A stretch of DNA of 64,000 nucleotides from Anaerotignum lactatifermentans (GTDB taxonomy: Bacteria > Bacillota > Clostridia > Lachnospirales > Anaerotignaceae). The position numbers were made by a program, and so were the translations under genes. Numbering within the stretch: the stretch's first letter is position 1; each line of letters opens with the position of its first letter. Below are positions 17,091-24,680 of the stretch, piece after piece. The DNA is taken from positions 1-64,000 of the forward strand of contig NZ_JACSNY010000003.1 of the NCBI RefSeq assembly GCF_016902535.1. The letters run 5' to 3'. Under the pieces are notes generated by a model. That model had not been told where the DNA came from, made no database searches, and saw only the letters and a list, made by a program, of their open reading frames with translations.

Positions 17091-19433
17091 ATGGAACAGA
17101 AACAGAAAATGATGGTACCGATGATGGCTCTGCGGGGCCTGACGGTATTTCCCAATATGGCCATCAGCTTTCCGGTAGGCCGTCAGAAATCTCTGGACGC
17201 GCTGGAGGAGGCGGATCAGTTCAGCAAGAAAATTTTTCTGGCTACACAGCGCAATCCGGAGCAGCCTGCGCCGGAGCAGCAGGATCTTTATGAGATCGGC
17301 ACGGTGGCTATGATTAAGCAGATCCTGAAACTGCCGGGGAATGTGACCCATGTGATCGTGGAGGGCCTGCACCGGGGTCGGCTGGTGGAGATCCGAAAGA
17401 AAAGAGAGTGTGAGTATGCCGCTGTGATCCCGCTGGAGCAGGATTTCGCGGAAGAGCCTGATGTGGCTACCGTAGCCATGATGCGCCGGGCACTGGAGCA
17501 GTATGAGGAATACGCCAAATTTGTGCCCAATTCAGCGGCAACGGATCTGATCCCGACGGTATCCACTGCCAAAAAGCCGGGGCGTATGGCCGATCTGATC
17601 GGCGCCGGACTGGATATTTCCTTTGACCGGAAGCAGAAGGTGCTTTCCACCCTGAATCCTTACGAAAGATTGCAGATGGTCATGGAAATCATGGACTATG
17701 AAAAACAGGTGCTTCTGGTAAAGAGAGAAATCGAGAGCAAGACCAAGGAAAAAATTGACCAGAACCAGCGGGAGTATTTCCTGCGGGAGGAAATGAAGGT
17801 CATTCAGGAGGAACTGGGGGATAAGGACGGCATCGGCGCCGACGCGGAGGCCTTCCGCAAGCGGCTGGAGGAAAAGAACCCGCCGGAGGAGGTCCGCCGT
17901 ACTGTGGAAAAGGAGATCGACCGGATGATGAAGATCCCGGTGACTTCTCCCGAATCCAATGTTTCCCGCAGTTATATTGATACCATTTTGAATCTGCCAT
18001 GGAACGAAATGACAGAGGAGCGGTTTGAGCTGAAGGAGGCGGCCGCCATTCTGGACGAGGACCACTACGGCCTGGAAAAGGTGAAGGAGCGTATTCTGGA
18101 ATATCTGGCGGTGCGCAAGAACGCCCCCGAGGAAAAGGCTACCATCCTTTGTCTGGTGGGTCCTCCCGGCGTGGGCAAGACTTCGATTGCCCGTTCCATC
18201 GCCAAGGCGCTGAACCGGAAATATGTACGCATGTCTCTGGGCGGCATCAAGGACGAGGCGGAGATCCGGGGCCACAGACGGACCTACATCGGCGCTATGC
18301 CCGGACGCATCATGAACGCCATGAAGCAGGTGGGCACCATCAATCCGCTGATGCTGCTGGATGAGGTGGACAAGCTGGGGGTATCCTATAACGGAGACCC
18401 GGCGGCGGCACTGCTGGAGGTGCTGGATGGGGAACAGAACTTCACCTTCCGGGACCATTACATAGAGCTGCCTTATGATTTGTCCAAGGTACTGTTCATG
18501 TGTACGGCCAACAGCATTGATCCCATTCCCGGGCCCTTGCGGGACCGTATGGAAGTAATCCAGCTGGGCAGTTATACCGCCGCGGAGAAGCTCCATATCG
18601 CCATGGATCATCTGCTGAAAAAACAGATGCGCCGCCATGGTTTGACTTCCAGCCAGCTGAAGGTTAAGCCGGAGGCCATGGAGATCATCATTGACTGCTA
18701 TACGAGAGAAGCCGGCGTCCGACAGCTGGAGCGCACCATTGGCAAGGTCTGCCGGAAGGCGGTCAAGGCCATCATCGGCGGCGAGAAAAAATCCATGACG
18801 GTGACGGCGAAAAATCTGGAGGATTATCTGGGCAAGCCCCTCTTTGCCCAGGAAAAGATCTATGAGGAACCGCAGGTGGGCATTGTCCGTGGTTTGGCAT
18901 GGACGGCCGTAGGCGGCACTACCCTTTCTATTGAGGTCAATGTGATGCCCGGCGACGGCAAGCTGCGTCTGACGGGGAACCTGGGCCAGGTCATGAAGGA
19001 ATCCGCAGAGGCGGCGTTGAGCTATATCCGTTCCCAGAGCGCGAAATTTGCTGTGGAAGAGGATTTTTATAAAACGAAGGACATCCATATCCATATCCCG
19101 GAAGGAGCAACGCCAAAGGACGGCCCTTCTGCCGGTATTACCATGACCACGGCCCTGCTGTCGGCCCTGACCGGGGCCAAAGTCAGAAATGACGTGGCTA
19201 TGACCGGGGAAGTTACCATCCGGGGACGGGTGCTGCCCATCGGCGGCTTACAGGAGAAGGTGCTGGCGGCCAAAAAGGCGGGCATCCGTACCGTTATCCT
19301 GCCGGAGGAAAATCAGAAGGATCTGAATGAAATTTCTGAGGAGATCAAGGAAGGTCTGGAATTTGTCACCGTAAAAGAGATGGAAGCGGTGCTGCGTACC
19401 GCGCTGGCGAAAGGGGAAAGCGTATGGAAGTAA
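17091..19433 (+). CDS. lon: ATP-dependent protease Lon (La)
   Basis: The 780-residue, full-length LonA has an N-terminal substrate domain (PMMALRGLTVFPNMAISFPV, about 10-205), a central coiled coil, and an AAA+ module with Walker A GPPGVGKTSIARS (~354) and LMLLDEVDKLG. The protease domain follows: Ser ~680 in PKDGPSAGIT, Lys ~723 in LQEKVLAAKK. It degrades misfolded and regulatory proteins in the cytosol. The ATG is preceded by ATCGAGGTGATTT. The last ten bases overlap engB. It may be heat-inducible through the direct repeat in its leader. Confidence 0.98.
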   Translation: MEQKQKMMVPMMALRGLTVFPNMAISFPVGRQKSLDALEEADQFSKKIFLATQRNPEQPAPEQQDLYEIGTVAMIKQILKLPGNVTHVIVEGLHRGRLVEIRKKRECEYAAVIPLEQDFAEEPDVATVAMMRRALEQYEEYAKFVPNSAATDLIPTVSTAKKPGRMADLIGAGLDISFDRKQKVLSTLNPYERLQMVMEIMDYEKQVLLVKREIESKTKEKIDQNQREYFLREEMKVIQEELGDKDGIGADAEAFRKRLEEKNPPEEVRRTVEKEIDRMMKIPVTSPESNVSRSYIDTILNLPWNEMTEERFELKEAAAILDEDHYGLEKVKERILEYLAVRKNAPEEKATILCLVGPPGVGKTSIARSIAKALNRKYVRMSLGGIKDEAEIRGHRRTYIGAMPGRIMNAMKQVGTINPLMLLDEVDKLGVSYNGDPAAALLEVLDGEQNFTFRDHYIELPYDLSKVLFMCTANSIDPIPGPLRDRMEVIQLGSYTAAEKLHIAMDHLLKKQMRRHGLTSSQLKVKPEAMEIIIDCYTREAGVRQLERTIGKVCRKAVKAIIGGEKKSMTVTAKNLEDYLGKPLFAQEKIYEEPQVGIVRGLAWTAVGGTTLSIEVNVMPGDGKLRLTGNLGQVMKESAEAALSYIRSQSAKFAVEEDFYKTKDIHIHIPEGATPKDGPSAGITMTTALLSALTGAKVRNDVAMTGEVTIRGRVLPIGGLQEKVLAAKKAGIRTVILPEENQKDLNEISEEIKEGLEFVTVKEMEAVLRTALAKGESVWK

Positions 19434-20023
19434 AACAGTCATCCTTGGCGGCGGTGGGAACCAAGTTTTCCCAGTATCCTACCGACGGGCGGCCGGAGAT
19501 CGCCTTTGCCGGAAAATCCAATGTGGGAAAATCCACCCTTATCAACGCCATGCTGGGCAGAAGAGCGCTGGCCCGTACCAGCTCCCAGCCGGGCAAGACA
19601 CGCACCATCAATTTTTATGATGTGAATGGGCAGATGTATGTGGTAGACCTGCCGGGCTACGGCTATGCCAAGGCGCCGAAAACAGAGATCGCCAAATGGG
19701 GCGCCATGATCGAGGAGTATTTGCAGAAGCGGGAAGAATTGAAGGCCATTATCCTGCTTATTGACATCCGTCATGAGCCGGGGAAGAATGACGTGATGAT
19801 GTACGAATGGCTGCGCCATTACGGCTACGACATCATTATCGCCGCTACCAAATCCGATAAGATCAACCGCAGCCAGATCCCCAAGCATCTTTCCGTGATC
19901 CGGAAAACACTGGGCTTGCAGCAGGGAGACGTTTTGATTCCCTTCAGCGGAGAGAAAAAAACGGGGGTACAGGAGCTTTGGACGGAGATCGACAGGTTCC
20001 TGACACCGGAAGAAGAAAACTAA
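19424..20023 (+). CDS. engB: Ribosome-biogenesis GTPase EngB (YsxC/YihA)
   Basis: A 199-residue protein of normal EngB length with G1 GKSNVGKS, G2 TSSQPGKTRT, G3 DLPGYGYAK, G4 TKSDK and the C-terminal SGEKKTGVQEL. It binds GTP and assists late 50S subunit assembly. It overlaps the 3' end of lon by ten bases, the standard lon-engB coupling in Firmicutes. GAAAGGGGAAAG in the lon end acts as the ribosome site. Confidence 0.97.
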   Translation: MEVKQSSLAAVGTKFSQYPTDGRPEIAFAGKSNVGKSTLINAMLGRRALARTSSQPGKTRTINFYDVNGQMYVVDLPGYGYAKAPKTEIAKWGAMIEEYLQKREELKAIILLIDIRHEPGKNDVMMYEWLRHYGYDIIIAATKSDKINRSQIPKHLSVIRKTLGLQQGDVLIPFSGEKKTGVQELWTEIDRFLTPEEEN

Positions 20024-20047
20024 AAGAAAACAGTATCCAAAGAACAG

Positions 20048-20093
20048 CCGTCGGCGTGAAGACAGAAAAACTGTCCCATGCCGGCGGTTTTTT
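20048..20093 (+). terminator. Terminator after lon-engB
   Basis: CCGTCGGCGTG pairs with CATGCCGGCGG (wobble pairs), with an inner GACAG/CTGTC stem. T6 follows. Confidence 0.85.
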
Positions 20094-20209
20094 CGCGGGG
20101 TTTGGAGCCGATTTTTTAAGACTTTTTTAATATGCGGGATTTTTGAAGACAAAGAGGTTTTTTCAGCGTTTATAATAATAGAAACAGAAAAAAGGAAGGG
20201 GGTGTTCGT

Positions 20210-20716
20210 ATCGACAGGTCGAAGGAAACGGCAGTACTGCTGAACCGGTATCAAAATTTGATATTTTCTTTGTGCTATAAAATGACGGGGAATTATTTTA
20301 CGGCGGAAGATCTGGCGCAGGAAACGTTTCTGGCGGCATACTGCCACATGGATACCTTTGATGGGCAGCACGAAAAAGCGTGGCTATGTACCATTGCCAT
20401 GAATAAGTGCCTGGATCACGCCAGAAAGACCAGCCGGCACGGCATCCCCGAGGCGGAAGAAGCGCTGGAGGCGCTTTCCGACGGAAAGACGGTAGAGGAG
20501 CACCTGCTGGCGTCGGAGGTAAGGCAGGAACTGAAAACCGCCTGCCAAAAGCTGAAGCCCCCTTACCGGGAGATTGCCCTGGCCTATTTCTATGAGGAAA
20601 AAAGCCCTCAGGAGATCGCCCGGGAGCGGGAGGAAAACCTGAAAACGGTACAGACGCAGATTTATCGCGCCAGAGCCAAACTGCAAAAAATCTATGGAAA
20701 GGAGCGGATGCCATGA
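20210..20716 (+). CDS. ECF-type RNA polymerase sigma factor, start codon unclear
   Basis: Sigma-70 region 2 (YQNLIFSLCYKMTGNYF, then AEDLAQETFLAAY) and region 4 (LKPPYREIALAYFYEEKSPQ, then a helix-turn-helix) are complete. Family-like sequence starts upstream of the first ordinary in-frame start, a TTG at 20258, which would cut into region 2.1. The ribosome site AGGAAGGGGGTG (20193-20204) instead points to an ATC codon at 20210, giving 168 residues; no in-frame ATG, GTG or TTG lies between. Either a rare ATC start or an indel is possible. It overlaps the anti-sigma gene by four bases (ATGA). Confidence 0.8.
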   Translation: MDRSKETAVLLNRYQNLIFSLCYKMTGNYFTAEDLAQETFLAAYCHMDTFDGQHEKAWLCTIAMNKCLDHARKTSRHGIPEAEEALEALSDGKTVEEHLLASEVRQELKTACQKLKPPYREIALAYFYEEKSPQEIAREREENLKTVQTQIYRARAKLQKIYGKERMP

Positions 20717-21108
20717 AGCGGGAATGGAGTAATGAGGAAATAGACAGATGGATCAAAACGCTGGAAGAAGACGGCCTGCTGGAGGCACCGCCATCGCTGG
20801 AGCAGAATGTGATGCGGCGCATAGCGCATATGGATGAGGAAAAGGGACGGCAGCAGCGGCATTCGCCCCAAGCCAGAAAGTTTTTCTATCAGCTGAAGAT
20901 CTGCGCTGCCATGGCGGCCTCTCTGTTTTTGGTTTTCTCCTCCGGGAGCATCAAAAAAGAGGGCGAGCACAGTGTTTTCCCTGTGGCCCAGGAGTATGGC
21001 CTGGCAGACCGGCTGGCGGCGGGCACAGATCATTTGAGCCGGCAGATCAGTGATATTTCCGGATTTTTGGTGGAACAGATAATGGAGGTAACGTCATATG
21101 AGAAATAA
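20713..21108 (+). CDS. Putative anti-sigma factor, single-pass membrane protein
   Basis: A 131-residue protein with a charged cytoplasmic N-terminal half, one membrane segment (about 74-90; ICAAMAASLFLVFSSG) and a ~40-residue outside tail. Its start overlaps the sigma stop (ATGA). That position, size and topology fit an anti-sigma factor for the preceding ECF sigma. No ZAS zinc motif (HxxxCxxC) is present, so it would be a zinc-free type. It overlaps the next gene by 11 bases. Confidence 0.7.
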   Translation: MKREWSNEEIDRWIKTLEEDGLLEAPPSLEQNVMRRIAHMDEEKGRQQRHSPQARKFFYQLKICAAMAASLFLVFSSGSIKKEGEHSVFPVAQEYGLADRLAAGTDHLSRQISDISGFLVEQIMEVTSYEK

Positions 21109-21682
21109 AAAAAGCGGATTATTTGCCTTTTTCTTCTCCCTGATCCCTGGGGCGGGAGAGATGTATATGGGCTTTTTCAAACAGGGACTGAGCATTATGG
21201 GGATGTGTGTGCTGCTGGGTATCCTCGGGTCGGCGCTGGGCATTGGAGAGCTGCTGCTGTTTGTGCCGCTGCTGTGGTTTTACAGCTTCTTCCATGTGCA
21301 TCATCTGCGGGGGCTGCCGCCGGAGGAATTTTACGCCGTAGAGGATAAGTGGCCGTTTTTCAGTGAGGAGGATATTTCTATGACCATGAGAGAAGAAAAA
21401 AATAGACGGATCGGCGCCGTGGTGCTGATTATCATTGGCGTATGGCTGCTGTGGAAGGTATTTACGGATACGGTGATGTGGATGATGCCGGATTTCCTGC
21501 GGGAGGCCTTCTGGGAATTCCAGAACGCGCTGCCCAGAGTGGTCATTGGTATCGTGATCCTGTATGTGGGCGTATGTCTGCTGCGGGGCAGGAAGATCCT
21601 GCCGGAAGAAAGAACGGCGTACAGCCAGAAAAACGCGCAGGAGGAACACAGCGCAGAGAACAGAGAGCAGGGAGGCGAGTAA
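21098..21682 (+). CDS. Multi-pass membrane protein of the sigma operon
   Basis: The protein has 194 residues. It opens with SGLFAFFFSLIPGAGEMYMG, which resembles the P-G-x-G-x-x-Y-x-G motif of TM2/DUF5683-type membrane domains. Two further hydrophobic pairs follow at about 35-60 and 103-160, and the C-terminus is acidic and soluble. The GGAGG ribosome site lies in the upstream gene. Together with the next gene it resembles the LiaI/LiaF-like proteins that report envelope stress. I infer a membrane role in controlling the ECF sigma factor. Confidence 0.7.
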   Translation: MRNKKSGLFAFFFSLIPGAGEMYMGFFKQGLSIMGMCVLLGILGSALGIGELLLFVPLLWFYSFFHVHHLRGLPPEEFYAVEDKWPFFSEEDISMTMREEKNRRIGAVVLIIIGVWLLWKVFTDTVMWMMPDFLREAFWEFQNALPRVVIGIVILYVGVCLLRGRKILPEERTAYSQKNAQEEHSAENREQGGE

Positions 21683-21683
21683 G

Positions 21684-21986
21684 ATGCGTGTCAGAAGGAT
21701 TGGCAGTGTAACGCTGGGGCTGGGACTTCTGGTATTTGGCCTGCTGTTTCTGCTCCATACCCTTTGGGACGGCATTTCCTATGGCCTGATCTTCCGATTC
21801 TGGCCCTGCCTGTTGATCTCTTTAGGTCTGGAGGTATTGTGGAGCCTGCGCAGGCAGGAGGAAGGCTGGGTCTATGATAAGGGGGCCGTGGTGATGATGG
21901 TATTGATTTCCTTCTTCGCCATGTCCATGGCGGCGGCCCAGATGTTTTTTGAATGGACGGTACAGACGGGACAGATTTACTGGTAA
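21684..21986 (+). CDS. LiaI/LiaF-like small membrane protein
   Basis: A 100-residue protein with three hydrophobic segments. MRVRRIGSVTLGLGLLVFGL leads the first, and FWPCLLISLGLEVLW resembles the LiaI/LiaF-type membrane domain (DUF5668-like; 'WP-x-x-L-I-x-x-G'). I chose ATG 21684, one base after the upstream stop, with GGGAGGCGAG as ribosome site; longer readings of this frame overlap the previous gene. It is last in the sigma/anti-sigma operon and followed by a terminator. Confidence 0.78.
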   Translation: MRVRRIGSVTLGLGLLVFGLLFLLHTLWDGISYGLIFRFWPCLLISLGLEVLWSLRRQEEGWVYDKGAVVMMVLISFFAMSMAAAQMFFEWTVQTGQIYW

Positions 21987-22013
21987 GCCCCTGTTTGAAA
22001 AAAGAAAGGAATC

Positions 22014-22068
22014 AAGACCGGGATTTTCCGGGGAATGGCCTCTTTCCCTGAAATTCCGGTCTTTTTTA
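22014..22068 (+). terminator. Terminator after the sigma operon
   Basis: AAGACCGG-GATTTTC-CGGGG pairs imperfectly with CCCTGAAATTCCGGTCTT, then T6. Confidence 0.8.
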
Positions 22069-22096
22069 ATATTTGCTTAACAAAGAAGGAAAGGAA

Positions 22097-22124
22097 TTGA
22101 CGTAGTATTGAAAACCGCTATAAT
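22097..22124 (+). promoter_or_regulatory. degV promoter
   Basis: TTGACG (22097-22102), 16 bp, TATAAT (22119-22124). Confidence 0.8.
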
Positions 22125-22184
22125 TAGAATATAAGATTTTTTAAGACGGTTTGAAATACTTCCAAATAGAAGGAGGCTGAAGAT

Positions 22185-23024
22185 ATGGTAAGGATCGTAA
22201 CAGACAGTACCTGTGATTTGACAAAGGAAAGACTGGCGGAGCTGGGCGTTCTCTGTGTGCCGCTGACGGTGCATTTTGGAGAGGAAGAATATCGTGATGG
22301 CGTAGATATGACCAATCCGGAGTTTTACGAAAAACTGCGGAAGGCGGCGGAGATTCCCACTACGGCACAGCCCACGCCCCACGCCTTTGAGGAGGTGTTT
22401 GCCCAGTGTCTGGAGCGGGGAGAGGATGTGGTTTGTGTGCTCATTTCCACGGAGCTGAGCGGAACGGCCCAATCGGCGAATATCGCTAAAAATACGCTGG
22501 AAAGTGACAGAATTCATATTGTGGACTCCCGGACGGCCTGTCTGGCTCTGGGGCTTTTGGTAGAAATCGCCGCCCAGAGAGCGGCGGAGGGCAGAAGTGC
22601 CGAAGAAATCGCGGCGGAGATGGAAAGCCTGACGGACCGGGTGCGGATCAACGCGGCGGTGGAAACACTGGAATATCTGAAAAAAGGCGGCAGACTTTCC
22701 GGAACGGCGGCGGCGCTGGGCACTATGCTGAATATCCATCCGCTGGTGGGTATTTTAGGCGGAAAAGTGGTACAGCTGGGTAAGGCCAGAGGGAAAAAGA
22801 AAATGTTCGAGAGCCTGCGGAAGATGACGGAGGAAGAGGGCATTGACGACAAGTATCCCGTACTGCTGGGACATGCCCAGTCTATGGAGAACTATGAACA
22901 GCTGCGGCAGGCCTGCCAGCCTCTGACAGAGGGCAGAACGGTCCTGTACGGCGAGATCGGCTCTGTCATCGGCACCCACGCGGGACCGGGGGTAGTGGCC
23001 ATCACCTATATCAAAAAAGCGTAA
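22185..23024 (+). CDS. DegV-family fatty-acid-binding protein
   Basis: The 279-residue protein has the DegV features: VTDSTCDL at the N-terminus, TTAQPTPHAF, the ISTELSGTAQSA lipid-head-group loop, and GTHAGPGVVAITY at the C-terminus. Family members bind a fatty acid in a deep pocket and can hand it to FakA kinase (FakB role). No fakA lies in this window, so whether this is a FakB is unknown. It is monocistronic, with its own promoter and a GC-rich hairpin after it. Confidence 0.92.
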   Translation: MVRIVTDSTCDLTKERLAELGVLCVPLTVHFGEEEYRDGVDMTNPEFYEKLRKAAEIPTTAQPTPHAFEEVFAQCLERGEDVVCVLISTELSGTAQSANIAKNTLESDRIHIVDSRTACLALGLLVEIAAQRAAEGRSAEEIAAEMESLTDRVRINAAVETLEYLKKGGRLSGTAAALGTMLNIHPLVGILGGKVVQLGKARGKKKMFESLRKMTEEEGIDDKYPVLLGHAQSMENYEQLRQACQPLTEGRTVLYGEIGSVIGTHAGPGVVAITYIKKA

Positions 23025-23031
23025 CTGCTGG

Positions 23032-23066
23032 CAGGGGCGGGTCTTCGGAGGGAAGGTGCGCCCCTG
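23032..23066 (+). terminator. GC-rich hairpin after degV
   Basis: CAGGGGCG (23032-23039) pairs perfectly with CGCCCCTG (23059-23066), but only a weak T-tract (TTGTTGTC-like) follows. It is probably a terminator. Confidence 0.5.
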
Positions 23067-23123
23067 TTGTCATAAGGAGGCAGACCTTCCTTCCGGCGGA
23101 AAAACAAATGGAAAAAAAGAGGA

Positions 23124-23155
23124 CTTTGTCCGGACAAAGGCGTATTCTATCTATT
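23124..23155 (+). promoter_or_regulatory. Promoter with perfect 16-bp palindrome before the hydrolase gene
   Basis: CTTTGTCCGGACAAAG (23124-23139) is a perfect palindrome that contains a possible -35 (TTGTCC). A -10-like TATCTA lies 16 bp further on. It looks like an operator for an unidentified repressor. Confidence 0.45.
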
Positions 23156-23183
23156 AGAAAAAGAGGGAAAGGATGGTGGCATT

Positions 23184-24107
23184 ATGATACGAACGGAATT
23201 CACATATCCTTCTGCCTGGAAGGGACAGGAGATTTTCGGCAGAATCTGGCAGAGAAACAGTGATTATATCGGTGTGGTACAGCTGGTCCATGGGATGCAG
23301 GAGCATATGGGACGATATGACCGTTTTGCCGTTTTTCTGGCGGAACGGGGCTTTGTGGTATATGGCAACGACCATCTGGGCCATGGCCGGTCCGTGAAAA
23401 AAGAAACGGATTTCGGCTATTTTGGGCCGGAGGATGGCTGGAAAAATCTGCTGGCGGATATGCATACCCTCATGGAACGGGCAAAGAGGGAGCATCCGGG
23501 TCTGCCCTTTATCCTCATTGGCCACAGTATGGGGTCTCTGTTGGCAAGGGAATTCGCGGCGGAGTACGGCGATGAGCTGGATATGGCCGTATTCCTGGGC
23601 ACCAGCGGCGGTTCTCCTGTGGTAAAGGCCGCCAAAAAGCTGGCGGAAATGCGGGGGGCAAAAATGGGCATCAAAACTCCGGCCAAAGATCTGGGAAGGA
23701 TGGCCTTTGGTGCCTATAACCGGAGATTCCGGCCCAAGCGCACCAATCATGACTGGCTTTCCACATTGGACGGCGCCGTCAACGATTTTATCATGGACCC
23801 TCTCTGCGGCAGAGAGTTTACCTATGGCGGGTATCGTGATCTTTTCGCCGTACTGGAGCAGGTTTCGGCTAAGGAATGGCCCTATCGTGTGCCAAAGAAC
23901 CTGCCCATGCTGCTGATGTCAGGGAAGGATGACCCTGTGGGGGACTATGGCCGGGGTGTGCGCCATGTGGCACGTTCCCTTCTGCGGGCGGACTGCCGGA
24001 AGGTTTCCCTGCGGCTTTACGCCGGGATGCGCCATGAGCTTTTGCAGGAGAGCCGGGAACGGGAGGTCTGCGAGGATCTTTACAGCTGGATCTGCAAATA
24101 TCTGTAA
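23184..24107 (+). CDS. Alpha/beta hydrolase (monoacylglycerol lipase-like)
   Basis: A 307-residue serine hydrolase of the Hydrolase_4/serine aminopeptidase S33 group. Motifs are the oxyanion-hole VHGMQEHMGRYDRFA, the lid region GNDHLGHGRS, the nucleophile elbow GHSMGS, the acid in SGKDDPVGDYGRG and the histidine in GMRHELLQE. There is no signal peptide, so it is cytosolic. It probably hydrolyses mono-acyl lipids or small esters, but the substrate is unproven. GGATGG precedes the ATG weakly. A terminator follows at once, so it is monocistronic. Confidence 0.92.
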   Translation: MIRTEFTYPSAWKGQEIFGRIWQRNSDYIGVVQLVHGMQEHMGRYDRFAVFLAERGFVVYGNDHLGHGRSVKKETDFGYFGPEDGWKNLLADMHTLMERAKREHPGLPFILIGHSMGSLLAREFAAEYGDELDMAVFLGTSGGSPVVKAAKKLAEMRGAKMGIKTPAKDLGRMAFGAYNRRFRPKRTNHDWLSTLDGAVNDFIMDPLCGREFTYGGYRDLFAVLEQVSAKEWPYRVPKNLPMLLMSGKDDPVGDYGRGVRHVARSLLRADCRKVSLRLYAGMRHELLQESREREVCEDLYSWICKYL

Positions 24108-24113
24108 GGGAGA

Positions 24114-24150
24114 AGAGCGTTTTCGTTTTGTGCGGGAACGCTCTTTTTTA
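24114..24150 (+). terminator. Terminator after hydrolase gene
   Basis: AGAGCGTT (24114-24121) pairs with AACGCTCT (24137-24144), then T6. Confidence 0.9.
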
Positions 24151-24183
24151 CGGAAAATTTACGGATTTTCCAGCATATTCCTC

Positions 24184-24235
24184 TTGACAGAAGGGGAGAT
24201 TCATTTTAATATATGAACAGATAAGCATATATTCA
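24184..24235 (+). promoter_or_regulatory. Promoter and operator 1 of the Zn/Cd resistance operon
   Basis: TTGACA (24184-24189), 17 bp, TAATAT (24207-24212). The 29-base operator at 24207-24235 (ATATATGAAC...GCATATATTCA) overlaps the -10. It is an AT-rich imperfect inverted repeat of the SmtB/CzrA type and reappears before the ATPase gene with three changes. Confidence 0.8.
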
Positions 24236-24259
24236 AATAGTTGGGAAAGGAGGACGCAT

Positions 24260-24598
24260 ATGGACCATCAGCAGGACGAAGTAGATATGGAGAAGGAACT
24301 GATGCAGGATTTTGTCAGGGATCTGGCGGATTTTTTCAAGGTATTCGGCGACCCTACCCGGCTGTGCATCCTGCGGCTGCTGCTGAAAGAAGAAATGAAC
24401 GTAGGCGAAATGGCGGACGCGCTGGAAATGACCCAGTCGGCGGTATCCCATCAGCTGCGGGTGCTGCGGCAGAACGCTCTGGTAAAATACCGGAAGGAAG
24501 GCAAGACCGTGTATTACTCTTTGGACGACGATCATGTGCGCAGTGTGCTGGAGCAGGGCACTACGCATATTTGCCATAAACGGGGTTATGAGGAATGA
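24260..24598 (+). CDS. ArsR/SmtB-family metal sensor repressor (Zn/Co type)
   Basis: The 112-residue winged helix has RLCILRLLLKEEMNVGEMAD and the recognition helix MTQSAVSHQLRVLRQ. The C-terminal helix reads DDDHVRSVLEQGTTHICHKR, with the spacing D-x-H-x10-H-x2-H of the alpha-5 zinc site of SmtB/CzrA. There is no CxC in the alpha-3 position, so it should sense zinc or cobalt rather than cadmium/lead through cysteines. AAAGGAGG precedes the ATG. It is divergently placed with nothing else and sits 82 bases before the efflux ATPase. Confidence 0.93.
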   Translation: MDHQQDEVDMEKELMQDFVRDLADFFKVFGDPTRLCILRLLLKEEMNVGEMADALEMTQSAVSHQLRVLRQNALVKYRKEGKTVYYSLDDDHVRSVLEQGTTHICHKRGYEE

Positions 24599-24615
24599 GC
24601 GGATATTTTTCTGGG

Positions 24616-24656
24616 TAATATATGAATAAATAAGCATATAATCACATATATGCTTC
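24616..24656 (+). promoter_or_regulatory. Operator 2 between arsR and the ATPase gene
   Basis: The 29-base sequence 24616-24644 matches operator 1 except at three positions. An extra inverted half, ATATATGCTT (24647-24656), pairs with AAGCATATA (24633-24641). Repressor bound here could block or tune ATPase transcription separately. Confidence 0.75.
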
Positions 24657-24680
24657 GGAGGAAGAGAACGAGGTGAGAAT

